The notes below the pieces were generated by a model, which had not been told where the DNA came from, searched no databases, and was given only the letters and a program-made list of their open reading frames with translations. From Rhodococcus sp. PAMC28707 (GTDB lineage: Bacteria > Actinomycetota > Actinomycetes > Mycobacteriales > Mycobacteriaceae), in assembly GCF_004795915.1 (NCBI RefSeq), contig NZ_CP039253.1, forward strand, positions 4,243,501 through 4,307,500: 64,000 nucleotides of DNA, given 5' to 3'. The position numbers and the translations under genes were made by a program. This document shows, piece by piece, positions 60,495-64,000 of this stretch (position 1 is the stretch's first letter; every line of letters starts with the position of its first letter).

Positions 60495-62467
60495 GACACC
60501 GACGAGCCCGGGGCCACTCTGGACCCTGGGCTCGGGTTCTGAGTAATGACCAGCGACCCGTCGGTGTCGACTACTTGCCGAACCTGGACACCGAGTTCGA
60601 GCCGTTCGAGCGTGCCCCGGGCAGATCCCACCGAGCGTCCGAGTAGCGACGGGACGGTGATCGCATTGGATACTTTCAGGGTCACCGTGCTGCCGGCGTT
60701 GACGGTCCCCCCGATCGCTGGGTCGGTGGCAATCACCTTCCCGCCGTCGGTCGACTTGTCGAAGGCCAACTGGGTCGCCGAGACGGATATACCGACGGTG
60801 GCCAGTTCGGCAGTTGCCTCTTCCGCAGACTTGCCGGCGACGTCCGGAATCGTCACGGGGGGAGCGCCTTTCGATCGCAATACCTTGACTGTGTCGCCGA
60901 CGGACAGCACGGTGCCTGGTGAGGGATCGAGCGCCGCGACGGTACCGACCGGCGCGGTGGTGCTGAACGTTTCGCCCCCGTCGCCGGGCACGAAGGTGCG
61001 ATCGCGGAGCTGGCGCTGCATATCGCCGACAGCGGTGTTCGGAGCGACGACGGGGACGGTCGGCGCACCGAGGGAGACGAGTAGAGAAACTTCCTCACCC
61101 TTGGTGATCCGTGAGCCGGAGCCAGGATCTGTTCCGATGAGGGTGTCGAGCGGCGCACTGTCGGAGTACGTGCCGCGAGTAGTGCTCGTCAACCCTGCGG
61201 ATTCGAGCGTGTTCGCGGCGGCCGCGATGTCCAATCCCTCCACGACGGGGACCGAGGTGTACCGTCCTGAACCCATCCACCAGCCGCCGAACCCGACCAG
61301 TACCGCCAGCAACGCCACGATGGTGAGCCAGATGACGATCGTTCTTCGTGACCTTTGCCTGTCCGCATCGAAATCTGGAAACTGGTATTGGCGAGGGCCT
61401 ACCGGAGCGGGCTGCGGGGTGTCGTCGTGGTCGTACTCCGGCCTCGCGGTCGGGGCCGTCTGGACTCGGGTGTGATGGACACCGTCGGCCTGCTGGAGGG
61501 ATACCACCTCCGTGGCAGGGGCCTGTGGTTCGTGACGCGCTCCGGCGAATGTAGTCGGAGCGCCCATCGCAGCTGCGCTGCTGTGTTCGGCAGAGCGCCT
61601 GGGTGCGGGAACTCGATACGAAGGCAGTTCGAGCCGGGCGCAGACGCTCGCCAACGCGCGCGCCATCTCGTCGGCGTTCTGGAATCGCCCTGCCGGATCG
61701 CGGACTGTGGCGTGGCGGACCAGATCGTCGAGTTCTTCAGGTACCCCCGCGATGATCTCGCTGGGGCGGGGGACGTCGTTGTCGATGCGTTGGTAGGCAA
61801 TGGAGAGCGAGGTGTCTCCAGTAAAAGGCGTCCGGCCGGTCAGTAGCTCGAACAGCACGACCCCGACACCGAAGACGTCGCTGCCTGCATTGGCCGAACC
61901 GGTGGTCACCTGCTCGGGGGACAAGTAGGCCGCAGTGCCGAGAATGACACTGCTGGACGTCGTATTCGACGCTGCGACGGCTCGAACGAGCCCGAAGTCG
62001 GCGATCTTGACGTCACCGGAGTCCGAGATGAGAATGTTCTCGGGCTTGACGTCGCGGTGGACGAGTCCGGCGCGATGCGCTGTTCCGAGCGCCTCGAGCA
62101 CCGGCCGTACGACGGCAGCTGCGGCATGTGGGGGCATCGGGCCGCGTTCGCGGAGCAGTTCGCGCAGCGTTCCGCCTTCGACCAACTCCATGACGAGAAA
62201 TGCGAACTCGCCGTCGCGTCCGTGGTCGTAGACGGCGACGAGGCCCGGGTTGGTCAGCCTGGCCACCGCTCGTGCCTCGAACTCGAAGCGTGCGACGAAT
62301 TGGGGATCCGCGGCGAATGCGGGGTCCATGATCTTCACCGCCACCGGCCGATCCAGGCGTGTATCGAGCGCTCGGTACACCGTCGACATTCCACCGCGGG
62401 CGATCGGTGCGTCGATTCGGTAGCGCCGGTCCAGTAACGAACCTACCGACACGGACCCTCCGGTCAT
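60476..62467 (-). CDS. pknL: Serine/threonine protein kinase with PASTA repeats
   Basis: A transmembrane kinase of 663 residues from ATG 62467 (another ATG at 62485 would add six). Kinase domain about 13-275: ARGGMSTVYRA, catalytic VHRDVKPENI, DFGLVRA and GTAAYLSPEQ. A linker of ~100 residues, one membrane helix near 360-380, then four extracellular PASTA domains that usually sense peptidoglycan fragments or lipid II. M. tuberculosis PknL (Rv2176) has no PASTA domains. The divergent neighbour is a homologue of Rv2175c, a known PknL substrate. Confidence 0.92.
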   Translation of the reverse strand: MTGGSVSVGSLLDRRYRIDAPIARGGMSTVYRALDTRLDRPVAVKIMDPAFAADPQFVARFEFEARAVARLTNPGLVAVYDHGRDGEFAFLVMELVEGGTLRELLRERGPMPPHAAAAVVRPVLEALGTAHRAGLVHRDVKPENILISDSGDVKIADFGLVRAVAASNTTSSSVILGTAAYLSPEQVTTGSANAGSDVFGVGVVLFELLTGRTPFTGDTSLSIAYQRIDNDVPRPSEIIAGVPEELDDLVRHATVRDPAGRFQNADEMARALASVCARLELPSYRVPAPRRSAEHSSAAAMGAPTTFAGARHEPQAPATEVVSLQQADGVHHTRVQTAPTARPEYDHDDTPQPAPVGPRQYQFPDFDADRQRSRRTIVIWLTIVALLAVLVGFGGWWMGSGRYTSVPVVEGLDIAAAANTLESAGLTSTTRGTYSDSAPLDTLIGTDPGSGSRITKGEEVSLLVSLGAPTVPVVAPNTAVGDMQRQLRDRTFVPGDGGETFSTTAPVGTVAALDPSPGTVLSVGDTVKVLRSKGAPPVTIPDVAGKSAEEATAELATVGISVSATQLAFDKSTDGGKVIATDPAIGGTVNAGSTVTLKVSNAITVPSLLGRSVGSARGTLERLELGVQVRQVVDTDGSLVITQNPSPGSRVAPGSSVSVVSLP

Positions 62468-62637
62468 CACCGTGGAGCACCTCATTTCATTTTTCTTCAA
62501 GACGGAATCGATGATAAACAGCGTAGATATCGACACTGTCTCGCAGCACGACGTGTCGCCTAGCGGGATTCTCTGCGGGCGCCAGTCCTGCAGCAGTGCT
62601 TTTCGTATACGAGCTCGAACCCGTTAACGTTACCGGA

Positions 62638-63009
62638 GTGAGCACAATCCCTTATTCCGACGATGTCCTCGACCCGTCCGTCTCCCTGCTGCAGCTGGCG
62701 GATGTCAGCAAGGTTCTCGAAGTGCCGAAGGCCAGAGTCGAGCAGATGCTCCGCGACCGTCAGCTCCTCGCAGTCAAGCGGAACAGAGTTCCCGGTGTCC
62801 CCGAAGTGTTTCTCGACGCCCGTAACGGTCAGATCGTCAAAGGTCTGCCGGGGCTCCTGGCGGTATTGCACGATGGCGGGTATCGGGACGAGGAAATTTT
62901 GAAGTGGCTGTTCGAGGAGGACCCGAGTCTTCCCGGAACTCCCGCCGAAGCACTGCACGGGGATTTGATGCGAGAGGTCATCAGGCGCGCTCAAGCGATG
63001 GCCTTCTGA
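62638..63009 (+). CDS. DNA-binding protein, Rv2175c family (presumed PknL substrate)
   Basis: A 123-residue winged-helix/MerR-like DNA-binding protein. GTG 62638 starts at MSTIPYSDDV; the HTH covers SLLQLADVSKVLEVPKARVE, followed by FLDARNGQIVKGLPGLLAVL and ILKWLFEEDPSLPGTPAEAL. In M. tuberculosis, PknL phosphorylates Rv2175c near its N-terminus and abolishes DNA binding; Ser/Thr residues are available here too (MSTIPYS). No clear ribosome-binding site precedes it, so a leaderless transcript is possible. Its 3' end overlaps crtB by 29 bases. Confidence 0.86.
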   Translation: MSTIPYSDDVLDPSVSLLQLADVSKVLEVPKARVEQMLRDRQLLAVKRNRVPGVPEVFLDARNGQIVKGLPGLLAVLHDGGYRDEEILKWLFEEDPSLPGTPAEALHGDLMREVIRRAQAMAF

Positions 63010-64000
63010 GCCGTGCCCTTTCGCGAACCACGTTCCATCCGGTGGCGGCCAATCTCGGCGCCGCAACCGATATTCGACGCCATTGCGGAACCCGGGCGCG
63101 TTCGATGAGCACCCGGTAGCCGCCGTCTTCGATTTCACGAAGGATCCCTCCGTACAGCAGCAAGGCCGTGCGCATTCCTGGCTGGACGGAGGGTGCCAAC
63201 ATGTCGATTCCTGGTTCGGCGTCCCGATAGACCGCCCGGGTGTGCGCGATGAGGTGGGCCAACGCTCGATCTATCCGGGCATCGGTTCGACCTGATTGCC
63301 GACACGCTCGCAGTAGTTCCTCGTCGACGCCGAATGCTTCCAGTTCTTCTGTCGGAAGGTAGATCCGGTCGCGGTCGAGATCCTCGCCCATGTCGCGGAT
63401 GAAGTTCGTCAGCTGGAAAGCTTCACCGAGTGCTGCAGCAGGGCGTACAGCGTCGGCGATGTTCGTCGAGGTGCCGAGGATCGGAAGCATCTCCAGACCG
63501 ATTACTGCGGCGGAGCCGTACATGTATTCGTCCAGCTCGGCCATCGTCCGATAGCGGGACTTGAACATCGGTGTGCCCGGGATGTCCATGCGCATGGAGT
63601 GGAGAAACGCAAAGTAGTACTCGTGCGGGATGGAGTATCGAGCTGTGGTGTCCGCCAACGCTTGTAGCACTCTGTCCGATCGGCTCGATCCCAGGACGGC
63701 GCCGCCGAGAGCGTTGCGGACCCGCTGCTCGAGGACATCGAGTTTGGCGGCGGCATCGCGGTCGGATTGTGACACCGTGGTCCCGATCGGGGCGGTAGCG
63801 GGCGTCTCGAGCTCGACGTCGGCCGAGTTCACGTCCACATCGACGATATCGTCGACCATTCGAGCAAAGCCGTACAGCGCGTGCACTCCTGCCCGCTTGT
63901 CACTGGGAAGCAGGCGCGTGGCGAGGAAGTACGTCTTTCCGTGCTGCGCGTTCAGGTCACGGCACAGGCGATATGCGTCGTGCAGGGCCGGGTCGATAGC
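62981..64000 (-). CDS. crtB: Phytoene/squalene synthase family protein, 5' part missing
   Basis: A head-to-head prenyl synthase that condenses two geranylgeranyl diphosphates in carotenoid synthesis. The frame is open to the last base of the window, and the codons beyond GTG 63886 are family-like (YRLCRDLN, KTYFLATRLLP), so the start lies outside. Both Asp-rich motifs are visible: ARMVDDIVDVD and NFIRDMGEDLDRDRIYLP, plus MYGSAAVIGLEML. The order next to Rv2175c, with idsA/mptA-type genes expected beyond, fits carotenoid or prenyl metabolism. Its 3' end overlaps the DNA-binding protein gene. Confidence 0.88.
   Translation of the reverse strand, partial: AIDPALHDAYRLCRDLNAQHGKTYFLATRLLPSDKRAGVHALYGFARMVDDIVDVDVNSADVELETPATAPIGTTVSQSDRDAAAKLDVLEQRVRNALGGAVLGSSRSDRVLQALADTTARYSIPHEYYFAFLHSMRMDIPGTPMFKSRYRTMAELDEYMYGSAAVIGLEMLPILGTSTNIADAVRPAAALGEAFQLTNFIRDMGEDLDRDRIYLPTEELEAFGVDEELLRACRQSGRTDARIDRALAHLIAHTRAVYRDAEPGIDMLAPSVQPGMRTALLLYGGILREIEDGGYRVLIERARVPQWRRISVAAPRLAATGWNVVRERARLRRPSLERA

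Overview
The window looks like chromosomal DNA from a high-GC actinobacterium, most probably Rhodococcus or a close relative in the Nocardiaceae. GTG and TTG starts are common, operons are packed with 4-base ATGA/GTGA overlaps, and gene order follows, with gaps and insertions, the Mycobacterium tuberculosis block from panB (Rv2225) to about Rv2174. That comparison is from memory; no search was run. I see no tRNA, rRNA, insertion sequence, prophage or CRISPR array, so this is core rather than accessory DNA.

Layout. 1-5.2 kb: the 3' end of an RNB-type ribonuclease, a prolyl aminopeptidase, a small envelope protein, panB and a secreted tripeptidyl-peptidase-like hydrolase. 5.3-15.1 kb: nitrogen assimilation, with glnA2, glnE and glnA1 (the adenylylation target), interrupted by a four-gene glycine-betaine/choline-type ABC importer that M. 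tuberculosis lacks at this place. 15.3-21.4 kb: an RDD protein, then lipoate genes (lipB, lipA) beside a two-lipoyl-domain E2 acyltransferase (sucB/dlaT) carrying a ten-copy KQEAP linker. 21.7-31.8 kb: a small unknown protein, pepA, gcvT, ilvE, the end of the cobalamin pathway (cobU, cobT, cobS), glycerate kinase, erpA and an adenosine-kinase-like sugar kinase.

31.9-41.4 kb: asnB and the genes of the cytochrome bcc-aa3 supercomplex (ctaC-ctaF on one strand, ctaE-qcrC-qcrA-qcrB on the other), with a frameshifted gene between the two arms. 41.5-47.9 kb: an unknown protein, trpD, a stand-alone AsnC-type sensor domain, a DEDDh exonuclease/GIY-YIG fusion, a small cysteine protein, then two NlpC/P60 cell-wall hydrolases; the first follows a recognisable ydaO-type (c-di-AMP) riboswitch. 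48-58.4 kb: cell-envelope and lipid genes: a zinc-protease-like lipoprotein, pimB', fadD15, two SRPBCC-like proteins, an ArsA-like ATPase that lacks an ordinary start codon, a CxxCxxC protein, a ROK kinase, an acyltransferase and a polyprenol-dependent mannosyltransferase. 58.5-64 kb: an AS-type 3'-exoribonuclease, aroG, the PASTA kinase pknL with its divergent presumed substrate (Rv2175c family), and a phytoene synthase running off the end.

Functional links worth noting: GlnE next to both glutamine synthetases and a GlnR-like operator before glnA1; lipoyl synthesis beside the protein that carries lipoyl groups; and a c-di-AMP riboswitch in the same window as an OpuC-like importer whose ATPase ends in CBS domains, the kind of domain that binds c-di-AMP in Firmicutes.
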